64,000 nucleotides of DNA from Proteles cristata cristata. Taxonomy: Eukaryota; Chordata; Mammalia; Carnivora; Hyaenidae. A program made the translations under genes and the position numbers. The notes below the pieces were generated by a model that had not been told where the DNA came from, did no database searches, and saw only the letters and a list, made by a program, of their open reading frames with translations. The stretch lies in the NCBI GenBank assembly GCA_017311185.1, contig JAESUZ010003395.1, positions 744,001 through 808,000 on the forward strand, in the 5' to 3' direction. Below, piece by piece: positions 10,990 through 23,689 of this stretch. Numbering within the stretch: the first letter of the stretch is position 1; each line of letters starts with the position of its first letter.

Positions 10990-12742
10990 TTTAAAATGGA
11001 AACATACTAGACATATAACATTGCATTAGTTTCAGGTGTACAACTTAGTGAATCAACAAATGTATACAATGATCACTCCAAGTGTAGCCACCATCTGTCA
11101 CCATATGATGGTATTATAAAACCATTGACTATATTCCCTATCTGTGTACCTTTCATCCCTGTGACTTTTCACTACATAACTGGAAGCCTTTACCTCCTAC
11201 TCCCTTAACCAATTTTGCCCACCACCCGCCCATCTTTTTCCCTCTGGGAACCATTAATTTATTCTCTATATTTATAAGTCTGTTTCAGCTTTTTGTTTTG
11301 TTTTGTTTATTTATTTTGTTTTTTAGATCCTACACATTAGTGAAGCCATATGGTATTTATTTTATCTGTTTGACTTATTTCAACTAGCATAATACCCTCT
11401 ACATCCATCCATGTTGTAGCAAATACCCTCTACATCTCATCCTTTTTATGGCTGACTAATATTCCATTATGTTTATTATATATTCATTCACCCATTGATA
11501 GACCCTTGAGTTGCTTCCATATCTTGACTAGTATGAATATTGCTGCAATAAACATAGGGGTGCATATATCTTTCTGAATTACTGCTTTTATTTTCTTAAG
11601 ACAAATACCTAGTGGTGGAATTACTGAATTACATGGTATTTCTGTTTTTAATTTTTTAAGGAAACTCCTTATTGTTTTCCACAACGTCTGCACCAATTTA
11701 TACTCCCATTAACAGTGAATGAGGGTTCCCTTTCTTCCACATCCTTGCCAACACTTGCTTTCTCTTGTCTTTTTTGATTCTAGCCTTTCTGACAGGTATA
11801 AGGTGATATCTCATTGCAGTTTTGATTTGCGTTTGCATTTCTCTGTTGCTTAGTGATGCAGATCTTTTCATGTGTCTGTTGGCCATCTGTATGTCTTCTT
11901 TAGAAAAATGTTTATGCAGGTTGTCTGTCCATTTTTAATCAGATTGTGTGGGATTATTTGGTGTTGAGACGTGTAAGATTTTGGTGCGTTTTGGATATTA
12001 ACCCATAATTGGACATATCACTTGCATCTCCCATTCAGTAGGTTGCCTTTTTTGTTTTGTTGATGATTTCTTTGGCTGTGTAAAAGCTTTTTATTTTGAT
12101 GTAGTCCCAACAGTTTATTTTTGCTTTTGTTTCCCTTGCCTGAGGAGATATATCTAGAAAAACGTTGCTAAGGCTACTGTCAAAGGGATTACTGCCTATG
12201 TTTTCTTCTAGAAGTTTTATGGTTTCAAGTCTCGCATTTGTGTCTTTCATCCATTCTGAGTTTATTTTTGTATATGTTGTAAGAGAGTGGTCTACATTCA
12301 TTTTATTTTGCATATAGCTATTTTCCCAGACCTTTTACTGAAGATGTTGTCTTTTCCCTGTTGTATATTGTTGCCTTCTCTGACATAGATTAATTGACTA
12401 TCTAAGTATGGGTTTATTTCTGGGCTCTCTATTCTGTTTCATTGATCTATGTATCTGCTTTTGTGCCAATACCATATTGTTTTGATTATTATAGCTTTGT
12501 AGTATATCTTGAAATCTAGGATTGTGATACCTCCAGCTTTGTTTTTCTTTCTCAAGATCTCTTTGGCTACTTGGGTTCTTTTGTGACACCATACATATTT
12601 TAGGATTGTTTGTTCTAGGCATGCAAAAAATACTATTTCTATTTTAATAGGAATTGCATTGATCTGAAAACTGTGGGTAGTATGGACCTTTAGCAACATT
12701 AATTCTTAACCCTAGAGGATGGTATGTCTTTCCATTTGTTTA
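10990..12742 (-). mobile_element. L1 (L1M-type) 3' portion, 5'-truncated
   Basis: The low-coordinate part (10990-11480) is the complement of an L1M 3' UTR (cattagtttcaggtgtacaa, gtagccaccatctgtcacca). From about 11484 to 12742 it is the complement of the ORF2 C-terminal third. Similarity stops around 12742 after ggtatgtctttccatttgtt. A 20-bp block, aaataccctctacatc..., is locally duplicated around 11390-11445. The element is old and inactive. Confidence 0.9.
11484..12742 (-). pseudogene. L1 ORF2 C-terminal third, degraded
   Basis: Minus-strand frames carry successive ORF2 blocks in the right order. They are [13 protein letters not shown] and [12 protein letters not shown] with [17 protein letters not shown] (12439-12699), then [37 protein letters not shown] and [14 protein letters not shown] (12035-12313), then MANRHMKR and [13 protein letters not shown] (11698-11886), then VQTLWKTIRSFLKKLKTEIP (11484-11696). 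The frames are separated by stops and shifts. The endonuclease and RT catalytic core are not present. Confidence 0.88.
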
Positions 12743-12886
12743 CAATACATACATGTTTTAAAATTCAGATATAGGTATATAATATTATTGATTAAAATAT
12801 GCACCACTACACACGTTAGTGATAACTGGATAACTCCTACCAAAACCGTAGATTATAATAAAGCTATATTTTATAATTAAGTAATT

Positions 12887-13094
12887 AAAAAATTTTTAAG
12901 CTTATTTATTTTGAGAGAGGGGGAGAGGGAGCACAACTGGGGGAGGGGCAGAGAAGAGGAGAGACAGAATACCAAGAAGGCTTTGCACCATCAGCGCATA
13001 GACTGATATGGGGCTTGAACTCATGAACTGTGAGATCGTGACCTGAGCCGAGATTAAGTCACTTAACTGACTGTACCACCCGGTCTCCCCCAAG
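12887..13094 (-). mobile_element. Carnivore tRNA-Lys SINE
   Basis: Tail at the left (aaaaaatttttaagcttatt), head at the right (complement of gaccgggtggtacagtcagt). A 9-bp TSD, taagtaatt, lies at 12878-12886 and 13095-13103. It is moderately diverged. An 81-codon open frame across it is just the antisense SINE. Confidence 0.9.
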
Positions 13095-13103
13095 TAAGTA
13101 ATT

Positions 13104-14195
13104 TTTTTAAATAAAAGAACAGCCATTAGAAGCCATGAACAACTCACTACAACTATCTTCTTTTTGCAAAAAAATCCAACTTTCTATGACTGTGCACATA
13201 CAAGAATGTGCAACAATTTGCAACATTACACAAATTATGCAGCAGATTATGCAGCAGATTTCTTAATGTAATTCTAATTCAAGCCTTCAATAAACACTAT
13301 TATTGTACAAATTTTAGTAACTTTTTAGTTTACTGAATAGCAGATAAGAATTGGTATATTTTTAAAGAAGCCTTTGAAATTGCATTGTATTGTCATTTAC
13401 CCACATGAACCAGAGAAAGGAATTGTATGTATTGATTTGGTTTCTTCCCCATTAAGAGAATCTGATTATTGGTCAACCGGTATTTCTTAGGCTAAGTTTT
13501 GAGAATCAGAATATTCAAGAAAACATAAAATATTTATAATTATAGATTTGATAACCAAGGAATTCTAAATCATACTTTAAAATATAATATTAATGCTTTC
13601 TGGTTAACCAAATTTATGAAACTTTTGGATTCTGTAGAACCTTCTGTAGAAATTTGCTACAATACCAATACCAATGGTAAGATTCACATGTATGTAATAA
13701 AACTGGAGATTTCTCAGAGATCCAGTCACTTGTAATTTACTACAGCCTGGCTATCCTGATCTGTGAGTAGAAGAAAATTTGCAAATAATACTGTTTCATT
13801 TTCATGATAATGAAGACCTCAAGTGCAGCAGTAGATATGCCAAAAAAGCTTCTTTTGGTCATAAGTGATCATACTGATAAAAACTAATATGCAAAATAAT
13901 AAAAGGAAAAATTACCACAGTAAACAATGTCAAGTTTTCAAAGTAAAGTTTTCAAAAATTTAGCATGTATCAGTACTTTCTACAACCAGGTATTGCATCA
14001 AAGCTAGAAAACTGGAATTATTAAATAAATAAATAGAGATGGCCATAATATGTCATCCAAATCAAAGAAATTAGATTTTCTGTGGAACCGAAAGGAACTG
14101 GGTCTAGAAATCTCAAAAACATAACTGTCTGGAATAATTCCCTTCTGAAACAAATTAACAGTTATGCAGTAAGCTATCAAAGGGCACCAAAGAAT
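13104..14195. other. Unassigned AT-rich interval
   Basis: About 1.1 kb with no recognised repeat, RNA gene or credible coding frame. Confidence 0.5.
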
Positions 14196-14206
14196 GTAAA
14201 ATTGCT

Positions 14207-14416
14207 GGGGTGCCTGGGTGGCTCAGTCAGTTAAGTGGCCAAATTCTGCTTAGTCCATGATCTCACAGTTTATGGGTTCAGGCCCCGTGTGAGAGTCTGT
14301 GCTGACAGCTCAGAGCCTGAAGCCTCCTTCAGGTTCTGTGTCTCCCTCTCTCTCTCTCTCTGCCCTTTCACTACTTGTGCTCTGTCTCTCTCTCAAAATT
14401 TAATTTTAAAAATTTC
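14207..14416 (+). mobile_element. Carnivore tRNA-Lys SINE
   Basis: Head ggggtgcctgggtggctcag, B-box region tccatgatctcacag, CT-rich stretch ctccctctctctctctctct, and an AT-rich tail. The TSD gtaaaattgct is at 14196-14206 and 14417-14427. It has the canonical ctgacagctcagagcctg form. Confidence 0.95.
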
Positions 14417-14427
14417 GTAAAATTGCT

Positions 14428-15292
14428 AGTATACATATGTTGTATACTAATAATTTAATACTATAAAATTATGTTAATTATATGTATAATCAATAACAGA
14501 TACCCTAGGACACATTTCATGGAATCAACCACACAAACTTATGGGTAATGTTGAACCCTGATATTTACAACTGGTAGAACACTAGGAGGGAAAAATGCTT
14601 TCATTTATTAGTTACTTAACTCCTAGGGTCCAAAGCCACTCAGAGAGTATTTATTGAAAGCAATTTTGGCATTCTTCTACATATATTGTATTATTTAGTA
14701 ACTTTTAGTTCAGGGCAGATCATATCAAAGTAGGAACCACATATACCTCAAGGTGCAAATGTGTTTCTGTTCCCTAATTCACACTTTTTTTGGTACCTTG
14801 CATCAGTGGTGTGATACAGCTTTTCACTGGCATTGACAGCCAAGTCAGCCCTTTCTGGAATATTCTAACAATGTGATCCTATAACATTCTCCTGACATTC
14901 TCCTATACTTTACTTTTTCTTTCCTTTTCTCTTCAGAGGTCTCACCACATTTGGCATACTTAGATCTATAAATCAACATGAGTGAGCCTCTTGTTACTCC
15001 TTCCTGAAGAAGATATTCTCAGAGACTCATCACAAACTCATAATCCCAGTGTGTAAGGGCATACTCAAATGAAATCATAGATTAAACTTCTCAGAACTAG
15101 ATTTACAACAGTATCATCTATGTAAATATATCCCATCTTCAAAGTCTTAGACTCAAACTTTTTTTGTTTGTTTAACTCACCAAGCTGAGTGGATCTAACT
15201 TGATCCTGTTAGCGCTTAGACAACACTACAATCACTTATTCCGATGCCCAAATATATGTAAGTGAGGATCTGGTAGCAGGAAAAGCCTCCTT
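14428..15292. other. Unassigned non-coding interval
   Basis: No recognised repeat, RNA gene or credible coding frame. Confidence 0.5.
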
Positions 15293-15304
15293 TCACCATC
15301 TAGT

Positions 15305-15381
15305 ACTTTTTCTTTTTAAATTTTTCAAAGGAAATGCTTTATTTTTTCTCTCTTTTTTTAATGTTTATTTATTTTTGAGAC

Positions 15382-15422
<41 letters not shown>

Positions 15423-15588
15423 ATGAGCAGAGGAGGGGCAGAGGGAGAGGGAGACACAGAATCTGAAGCAGGCTCCAAGCTCTGAGCTATCAGCACAGAG
15501 CCCAATGTGGGGCTCGAACCCGCAAACCGCGAGATCATGACCTGAGCTGAAGTCGGAAGCTTAACCGACTGAGCCCCCCAGGCGCCCC
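15305..15588 (-). mobile_element. Carnivore tRNA-Lys SINE with long tail and GA run
   Basis: The head is at the right (complement of ggggcgcctggggggctcag) and the T-rich tail at the left. It is flanked by a 12-bp TSD, tcaccatctagt, at 15293-15304 and 15589-15600. A pure (GA)n of about 36 bp is at 15387-15422. The tail side is unusually long (15305-15360) and not pure poly-T, so either the tail has mutated or extra sequence was carried along. Confidence 0.93.
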
Positions 15589-15699
15589 TCACCATCTAGT
15601 TCTTTTAAATAACATTTTCTTTCTGTCCTCATTAGTTGGTACCAGATTTGTTTAGTCAGTCATATCAGTGTATACTGTGCATAGAACCCTTTTTTAAAT

Positions 15700-15955
15700 T
15701 TTTAAAGTTATTTTAAAGTTGAGTTATTATACACCATATGGTACACATATCTTTAGTATAAAGTTTGATGGACTTTTTATACTTGTATACATAACCCATG
15801 TAACCATGACTTTATCAAGATAGAGAATATTTCCAGCATCTCAGAAGGCTTACTTGTATCCATGCCCATCGATACTCCCATGATTCTGACTAGTGTCTCT
15901 ATGATTCATCTCACCTGTTCTTGAATTCCACATGGATAGACTCATGCATTCTTCT
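15700..15955 (-). mobile_element. L1M 3' fragment
   Basis: The complement of an old L1 3' end: gttattatacaccatatggt, catgtaaccatgactttatc, aagatagagaatatttccag, then ctcacctgttcttgaattcc and acatggatagactcatgcat. It is diverged and short. No TSD found. Confidence 0.65.
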
Positions 15956-17242
15956 GTGCAGAACTTTTAAGACATTCTGGTGCAATAAAAAGAAGACCAG
16001 GGCAATTAGACTTCCCCCCTGTTTTCCTCCCCAGAACTTCACCGTGGCCACCAGGAATTCACGCAGTTGTATCCAGCTCTGCAGACATGCTCACCCAGTA
16101 CTTGATAATATGACAGTTAATGCAAAGAAGCTTTACCTGATTCTCATTTTGAGGAAGCCTCTAATTATACCTTTCCAGTAAATAAATTATTTTCTCTCAT
16201 TGGGCTTTGCATGCTAGCAGGATTTTTAAGAAGTGACCATCAATCAGGATAGGAAACACTTTTAAATAGAAGGGAGATTTGGATATCATCTTTCTGTGTA
16301 CTGGAAATAATGAAGCAGACATCAATTTTCTTGGTGAGGGTCAGAGCCAAATAGGAGAAAGAACAACAAAACCCAGATGAAACACCATTTGTGGGAAAAG
16401 AGGGCAGGTAGATCCTAAATAAGAGCTATGGAATGAATGTTGTACTCTGAAAGGTGTGAGAAGCAAGAAATTACAATGTCATTAAAATTAAGTGAAAAAA
16501 AGAGTAATGAGTAGAAAAGGAGGTTGATTAAATACAGTGCAGTAGAAAAAGTAAGTAGAATGAGGCTGCAAAGGGGGTTGTGAATTTGTCCCGAAGGAAG
16601 TGACTGGCAGTCTTGTTGGGGACAGAGCATAATCATGGCAGCAAAACTGCGAGCCATTAAGGAGTTAGAGGGGAGGAAATGCAAACACTTGTTTAAACAA
16701 TACAGTAACATTATGCTTTATTAGGGAGGAACAGGGATTAAATGATAGTTGGAAAAAATGTGGTGAACAGTTTCCTATGGAAACAGAAAGCCTGTGCTGA
16801 AGTTTACAGAGGTAAAGAGAAAGCTTTATAAAGGAAGAGAGAAGTTGGTGGCATCAGTAAGGGAGGGAAAGCTTTAGCTCCTCCCTCAGCAGGGAAGAAA
16901 GGAGAATGCAAGTGAAACTTTTCAACACTTTCAGTAATGGCAATACAGATTATGAGAAAAAGGAAAGGAGATGGCCGCAATGAAATTGGAAATTACATTT
17001 TGATATATTTGGTTGTTACCACTCCCAAACTAATGTTTCTTGAAGTGGTTACATTCAGGTTTAACAAATATTCAACAAATATTTCACTAATACTTCACAA
17101 GCACCCTGTGTCAGACGTTTTCCTACATGCATGTCCTGAACATGTATGTCCTTGCCTGGAAGAACCATTGTTTAGAAGCAAAAGTACATAGATGAAAGCA
17201 AATTAATATAACATTTTTGTGAATATTCTCAACTGTATGATT
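15956..17242. other. Unassigned non-coding interval
   Basis: About 1.3 kb without a recognised repeat or coding frame. The part 16400-16960 is A/G-rich on the plus strand. Confidence 0.5.
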
Positions 17243-17376
17243 TCATTCGAATCTCAAAATAACCTTAGGAAATAGAGCAGACATTAATCCATTCTACAGA
17301 TGAAGAAACTGAAAATGAAAGAATAAGTGTCAAAATGGCATAGTTAATTGAAACCCACACCCCAGGCTTCTGGATG
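17243..17376 (+). mobile_element. MIR SINE
   Basis: MIR core order: atttcattcgaatctcaaaa, taaccttaggaaatagagca, ccattctacagatgaagaaa, ctgaaaatgaaagaataagt. The 3' part (cacaccccaggcttctgg) also fits. Confidence 0.75.
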
Positions 17377-18154
17377 TGAGCTGGGGCCATCTTCCTGAAA
17401 CCTAAAAATATGTGGCGGATTTGTCTGTGGATGTACTTTCTTCACTTGTTCTCTGGCAGCTTAGACCTTGACTTAGAAGCCAATGGTACTTTCACCAACT
17501 CTATTTTCTGAACTGCTCATCACATGTAGTTAGATGATATATGATTTTTCCCAAGGAAAAGGGGATTTGTGGCCATGACAGCTTCGTGCAAATTACACCC
17601 AAGCACCTCGGAGTTTTGAAACTTTACATACAAAAAGGTATGGGAAAGGGGTGAGCAGAATATCCTGTGAAAGATCTATTAAGTGGATAATCCAGATATT
17701 ATGAATGTTACGTGTTTATATCACCATCTCTATTGGCCAGCTTTGACCTGCATATAAAAGAGAAAAGAGAGCTCACTTCATCTCTTATCTGATTTGTTGG
17801 AATCGATCCTGCCTTGTTTTGTCTTGCTTGTAAATACCTCTTTTCTCTCGGTTTAGGCTCTTTTGAGAGTTTGTCACAGCATTTCTTTATGATGGGTTTG
17901 CCTCCTCTTACCTTACTGTCTCATATCTATACATGGACTCTAACTATTAATAGGACATTTTCCTTTTGATTCATTAGTCCAGGAATGAACTGGATAGTTC
18001 CATCAATGAAAAAAAATAAATAATTTTGGATCCATGCCAGGAAATACGGCAATTGTTACTACATTATGAAAGAAATATTAGAACAATAGTTAGAAACTAA
18101 AAAGATACTTTCTTGCATCATATGGAAGTTACTATTGTCCCTGCAGTTCATCTT
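17377..18154. other. Unassigned interval with a TATA-like motif
   Basis: No recognised repeat or coding frame. At 17751-17760 the string gcatataaaa is followed by gagaaaagagagctcacttc and a pyrimidine-rich region, which resembles a promoter or LTR-like start region but has no other support. Confidence 0.35.
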
Positions 18155-18275
18155 TCCCTCATATTTATTTATTCTCACACTCTTTCTGTGATGTAGAAAG
18201 GTTGAATGTGATCTCCATTTATAGATAAAGAAAGCGGGATATGAGGAGTGACTTGTTGATGGCCATACTAACAGA
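18155..18275 (+). mobile_element. Possible MIR fragment
   Basis: The blocks tctccatttatagataaaga, aagcgggatatgagg and agtgacttgttgatggcc follow the MIR order but with many differences. Confidence 0.4.
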
Positions 18276-18559
18276 GAAAGATATTTCCACCAGGAGGCCC
18301 AGAGTGAGTTGAAGGAGGAAAACAAGATCTTCTGACTATAAATTCTACTATTTTTTGCATCATAAAAAATACAGTGGCTTGATATCCCAACCATAATCTG
18401 AATTTTTTAAGTAAAGAATTATTCAAAGAGACTGGATGGAATTACCCAGTATCAGTATGTATATCCAGTATATACCAGTATATATGATATGAGATGATCA
18501 TATCTTCCTTGTGATAATAAATTTCCATCCAAGAAAGAAAACAGTTGAACATATGGAAA
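18276..18559. other. Unassigned AT-rich interval
   Basis: It includes a short degenerate run of ccagtatataccagtatata type at 18460-18488. Nothing else is recognised. Confidence 0.4.
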
Positions 18560-18830
18560 GAAGGGGTAAAAGAGAAGAAAGGTTAACAAACTACACGAGA
18601 CTCTTAATGATAGAGAGCAAACTGAGGGTTGATGGAGGAAGGTGGATAGGAAATGGGCTAGCTGAGTGATAGGTTTTAAGGAGAAAAATTGTTGTGATGA
18701 GTGCTGGGTGTTTATGTAAGTGAAAAATCACTAAATTCTACTTCTAAAACCAATATTGCCCTCTGTGTTAACTAAAATATTTTAAAAAGACAAAGAAAAT
18801 TAAATTAATTTTTTTTTTAAAAAAGGAAGA
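18560..18830 (+). mobile_element. L1 3' UTR fragment, strongly 5'-truncated
   Basis: This is the plus-strand counterpart of the UTR seen at 1-130. It contains ctacacgagactcttaatga, gagcaaactgagggttgatg, gttgtgatgagtgctgggtg and then an A-rich end at 18775-18830. ORF2 is absent, so only the last few hundred bases were copied. Confidence 0.82.
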
Positions 18831-19282
18831 TAATACTACATGAAATAACTGCAATTCAGGTCTTTCCATGGCAGGATCTTTCCATTTTAATATCTTTCCT
18901 ACCTTCCCCCAGTCCACACTCCATGCTATTCCGGCACAACTCTTGTTTCAGTGTTCATAACACAATGGCTCCTCAGCAAAATTCAACAATTTGACTGCAT
19001 TTATTTTCCTGTCATCTTCTGTTTACTACCTGCTAACTTGAGAGCTTCAGGTCATGGACCTGAATTCCCCTGGCCAGACAGTGGAATTTTCAACACTAGA
19101 GAGGAAATCATTATGCAATACATATTTTTACCCAATCTTCTAGAAGTCTTGATCCACTGAAGAAAGTAACTAATATGACCTCCTTAGCGATTCCACTCCA
19201 TTTGCCATGAATTTCATTAGTGAAAAGAGTCTTTAGCATGGAGGGAGAGAGAGAGGTAAATATCATTTCAACCAGTCCTTTC
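18831..19282. other. Unassigned non-coding interval
   Basis: No recognised repeat or credible coding frame. Confidence 0.45.
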
Positions 19283-19345
19283 AATTTAAAGATGAGGGAA
19301 TGAAGGTCCAGTTAGGTTAAATAATCTATTCAAAGGCATTCAATT
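19283..19345 (+). mobile_element. Short MIR fragment
   Basis: tttaaagatgagggaatgaa, ggtccagttaggttaaataa and ttcaaaggcat match the central MIR order (gatgaggaaactgagg, agaggttaagtaac, caaggtcac). It is short and diverged. Confidence 0.5.
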
Positions 19346-19384
19346 TTTTAAATGGAATTTCTTTAATGAATTCATGCCATTTTG

Positions 19385-19830
19385 GAAAAAATGAGATATA
19401 ATTGAAATATAATATTGTGCAAGTTTAAGATGTACAATGTGTTGATGTGATACCTTTATATATTGCAATATGATTACCATTGTACTGCTAGCTAACATCT
19501 CCATTATATTACATAATTATTTCATTTTTGGGGTGAGAAAATTTATTTTGTGTCTGAGCAACTTTGAAGTGTACAATTCAATACTGTTAACTATAATCAC
19601 AAAATAATACATTAGATCTCAAGGACTTATTCATCTTCTCACAGCAAGTCTGAAACCTCAGTTCCCTAACCCGTAGTCCCTGCCAACCACCAACCATTCT
19701 ACTCACTGTCTCCACAAGTTTAATTTTTTTAGAGTCCACATATAAGTGACAATCATGCAATACTTGTCTTTATCTGTCTGACCTATTTCACCTAGCATAA
19801 TTCCCTCAAGGTCTATCCATCTGGTTGTCT
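19385..19830 (-). mobile_element. L1M 3' UTR fragment
   Basis: The complement of an old L1 3' end: gagatataattgaaatataa, gtgcaagtttaagatgtaca, gaagtgtacaattcaatact, gtccacatataagtgacaat, ctgacctatttcacctagca, ttccctcaaggtctatccat. It is followed by sequence with no L1 match. Confidence 0.78.
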
Positions 19831-20499
19831 TCCCATTAGCGCTGTTGAGTTGAGAGTGTTACAGTATGATGATGATAACTAGATTGTAGGTTCAGTTTTC
19901 CTCATCATGGTCTGGATATCCCCAGGCCCACCTGTACGTCTTAAAATCATAGGCTTGGTGGAAATTGACATGTGATTCTCAATGTACCAGTAAAGGTAAG
20001 TTTATCATCACCAGTGAATGAGAAAAAGCAAGATACTGCTTACTGAAAGTGCTGTTAAAACTCTGCACAAAGGGCATCATATGTAAAGGTTGAACCTCAC
20101 ATAGAAAAATTGTGTGTTGCCTATGTCTGGAACTTACATAGATTATTGGAAATATTAAATGAACCTTATCCTTTATCCCAACTAAGTAAAAGCATAAAGA
20201 TATTAAACTATTAAGAAAAAGGTGTTTTAGAATATATTTACCAACACTGGGCCATGAGCTGAGGGATATGACTTATTAAGATTGGTGAAGAACATCTCAT
20301 GGCCTAGAATTACATAAAAAAATGTTTATAATTGAAGTGAAAAACAATTTGCCTTGGCCTTGTCGCATACACAGAGTAAACTTCACTTATATTATCCAAA
20401 CAAGATCATACTTCATAATCACCTTACGGTCTTAAGTACCTTATAATAGGATCTTCGACACCGTGTATGATAATGAGGTATAAGAGGCCTGTATATCCA
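19831..20499. other. Unassigned non-coding interval
   Basis: No recognised repeat or coding frame. Confidence 0.45.
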
Positions 20500-22400
20500 A
20501 ATAATTTCAGAATGGGAAAATATTATGGTGTGAAACTCTGGATTAGATCAAAATACCTGTAAACACATGAATTCATCTCTATCAATTCTCAAGATTCATT
20601 GAAATGACAGCAAAATATAAAAATAAGAATGAATCAAAAATTATACTACATAACTTGGAAAAATGCTATTATCAGATTCGATGAACTTCTGGAAATCATA
20701 ATGCAAATGAAATCTAACTGACAGTAAAACCAAACAATGCTGAACAACCAGAGATAAACACAGAATAAAAAGTTAATTTTCCCACAGAACCCAAGATTCC
20801 AAACCATAAGAGTATCTCCTATATTAAGAAGAATAAAGGTTACAATCAGAAGGATGCAATAAGAATTATTCTTGAACATTAGAAATGTGTGTGTCACAAT
20901 TTGTAAAGAAAACGATAAAGGAGCTGACTTTTCCCACTAGGAAAATGTTAGCAATCTGGAATATCGATCTGGATATTCCCAAAATGTAGGACAAAAAGAC
21001 TAAAATAAACTTATGAAAGAAAAGGGGAAATACTAACCAAAAATAATTTATTTTCAGAATCAGAAACATGAAAATATAGAAAAAATATAGAAAATATATT
21101 TAAAAAATAGTCAAGGAACTAATAGAAGCATATTTCCCTGAACTTAAAAAAAGATAATTTGTCAATTATAAAGGAGTCATTGAATGTTTTAGAAGAATAA
21201 AGATGGACCCATTTAAAAATCTATAAACACCAGTAGTAAAGAGGAAATATCATAAATTTCAGAGGAAAAAAGAGAAGTTACCTGCAAGGAAGATAAAAAG
21301 ACTTTTATATGTCTTCTCAGTTATGTATGGAAAATAGTAGAGCTCTGCTTAAAAATCTTGAGGAGACAATTGTCAACCCCAAATTTCTGTATTCAAAAAA
21401 CTATCATTCAAATAAAAGGGCAAAGAAAGCATTTTAAGGGCTAATAAGTCTCAGGCACCCTCTGTAATTCTCAAGAATGTCCGTCAGCTAAGTGAAAATT
21501 AAATTCTAGAAACTAGAAATCTAAGACATAAAACAGATAATGAACAAAGACACTGAAACTTCTGGTAAACTGACTGTTGATGATACGGTGGTGAATATGA
21601 ATCATTAGACAAAGAAGCATAGAACAGAGGAGGTATAATAGTAAGAAAAGCCACTGGAAAAAAATTCAATCTGATTTCAACAAAATGGTTGGATGATGGA
21701 AAATACGAGAATATATTGAATTACGACCAAGATCCTATGTGGCTAAAAGGAAAGACTACTAATGCTGGTCATTTTCTGAACGTTAATGGAAAATTCTGTT
21801 TAAACACTAAAACTTTTTATTGCAGCCAGTGGTGTCAGTCGAGAGAGCCCAGACAGTGTTGTGGTAATAAAACCCAAAGTCAGTGTACTAAGCATGATAA
21901 TAGTCACTCAAGAACCCAGGCTGGCAAAGCTGACATCATCCCAGAAGCCATCACCACATAATGAGGTACTAGGGGTTCACTCTGCAGAGAAAGAGAGCAT
22001 GAATGGAAAAGGAAAGAGAGAGGGAGAGCATGGGAAATCAAGTACTGGCTCTAAATGTTACAGTACATAAGTCACATACTTCTGCTCACCTTCAAAAAGG
22101 CAAGGAGGTGTAATCCTACCTGTATTGGTGACCACTACTAATATCTACCACAGTAGACTAGAAATTAAAGTCCCCAAAGAAAGAGAAAAATACGGAATAA
22201 TTAAAGAAAAGTCAATAGAGATTTCCCTAAGAGGTCCAGGTAAAATGACACCAAAAGGTGAAAATGAACTGATGAGAAAAATAATAGAAATATGCCAAAA
22301 TAGAAAGAGGAAGAGGAGGAGGAAAAAGAAGAGAGCAGGTGTGGCAATATTTGACACCAGACAATTTGAAATGCATGGCAGAATAAACTAAAGGGAACAG
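20500..22400 (+). mobile_element. Probable HAL1/L1M remnant
   Basis: Several plus-strand blocks resemble the HAL1 (half-L1) or L1M body in order: catatttccctgaacttaaa (21130s), aaatttcagaggaaaaaaga (21255s), gttacctgcaaggaagat (21279s), aattgtcaaccccaaatttc (21368s) and aaactatcattcaaataaaa (21399s). The 22140-22340 part is A/G-rich. Decay is heavy, edges are guesses, and the frames inside are shadows. Part of the interval may be unrelated sequence. Confidence 0.45.
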
Positions 22401-22836
22401 AGAGGATTCACACTGATTAGCAAATCCAGCAAGATTTTATAAGGAGTTAGAAGTTTTAATGTACCCTATAGCAAATAATCAAACCATATGAAGCAAAACA
22501 CGCAGAATTTAGCATGATTGAAACTAAACAGACGATAATGACTCAAGGACACACAAATAGTAATAATACAGAGGATTTGGGTGACATAATCAGCATGTCT
22601 GATGTGTATATGTCTGAATAGATGCATGCAGTGTATCATGTTAATACTCAGGAAAATGTATAGACATAACCATTTTCCTTCTAGGAAGGGCAAAATAATT
22701 AAAAAGGAAAAAAAGCCACAAAATTAGAGAAATTTCGGTAACTTCCCATATCCAAAGAAATGGAAGCTAGGAATAATGTTAAAGGTGGCACTATGCTTCT
22801 TATGATGTGTCTTAACCTCCCTTCTGTCAATCAAAT

Positions 22837-22868
22837 AGATTGACATGAGATTGACATGAGATTGACAT
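22837..22868. repeat. 11-bp tandem repeat, 2.9 copies
   Basis: The unit agattgacatg is repeated at 22837, 22848 and 22859 (last copy one base short) with no mismatch. Confidence 0.95.
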
Positions 22869-23330
22869 CCCAACTCCACGTATTTGCATATTCTCATTGT
22901 AGTTTTTAAAATTTTGAATACTTGGGGACAATTCTTGTTTAATCTGTATAAGGGTCTTTAAAACACTATTAATGTAGTACTCTTATTTGGGAGACACTAA
23001 CTAACAAGTCTATTTGCCCTTATATGTAGATGTATTGTCATCATTTTACTAGTCAATTAATTTTACTGTATTTGGAAGACACAGAATTCCAGATAATTAT
23101 CACCACCACATTATTTTCTAAATTGTAACTCTTGTTTTAAAAATCTAAGTTCACTGCTCAAGTTATGTCAAAAATGAACTGACAAGGCCCAAAATATAAA
23201 TGCCTACAGGACAAGACAGGTAAGTGATGCAGGTCAGCTGTAAGACAGTACAGTGTGGCAAGGACTCCGGAAAACTGAGTGCGGGCACCTCGTCTTAGAA
23301 GGAAGGGTGACCATTTCTTGGCTCCAACCA

Positions 23331-23364
23331 ATTGTCACCATGTAGAAATTGTCACCATGTAAAA
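23331..23364. repeat. 17-bp tandem duplication
   Basis: attgtcaccatgtagaa (23331-23347) is followed directly by attgtcaccatgtaaaa (23348-23364), one mismatch. Confidence 0.95.
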
Positions 23365-23689
23365 AGCAGGCCCGTGTGGCCACATTTTCTAATATACCAA
23401 GAGAAGATGGGAGTCAGAATTTTTATGTAAAATTAATGTGGTAATAAAAATCGATACAATTTCTCAAATGCTGCACAAGGAAGAAAGTGTGTAGGGTCTA
23501 GATGGAGCCTACGGGCTGCCAGTTTGAAACCTGGCAGTTCTGGGTATATAGATAGACATGTTTATCTCCAGGCAATCACAGGCATGAGCTGACAATTAGT
23601 ACAGAGAATTCAGGACAGAGGGGTCACTGCAATAAGCTTTTAACTAGTTAACCTGCTCGACTGTTACTGTATTCCCTTTCGTTCTCCAC

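Larger units (their letters stand above)
22401..23689. other. Unassigned interval with two short tandem duplications
   Basis: No repeat family or coding frame is recognised. Two small tandem arrays, listed separately, lie at 22837-22868 and 23331-23364. Confidence 0.45.

Noticed and set aside
18059..18394. 111-codon minus-strand open frame
   Set aside because: No recognised domain, no splice-site or homology support, and it overlaps a possible MIR.
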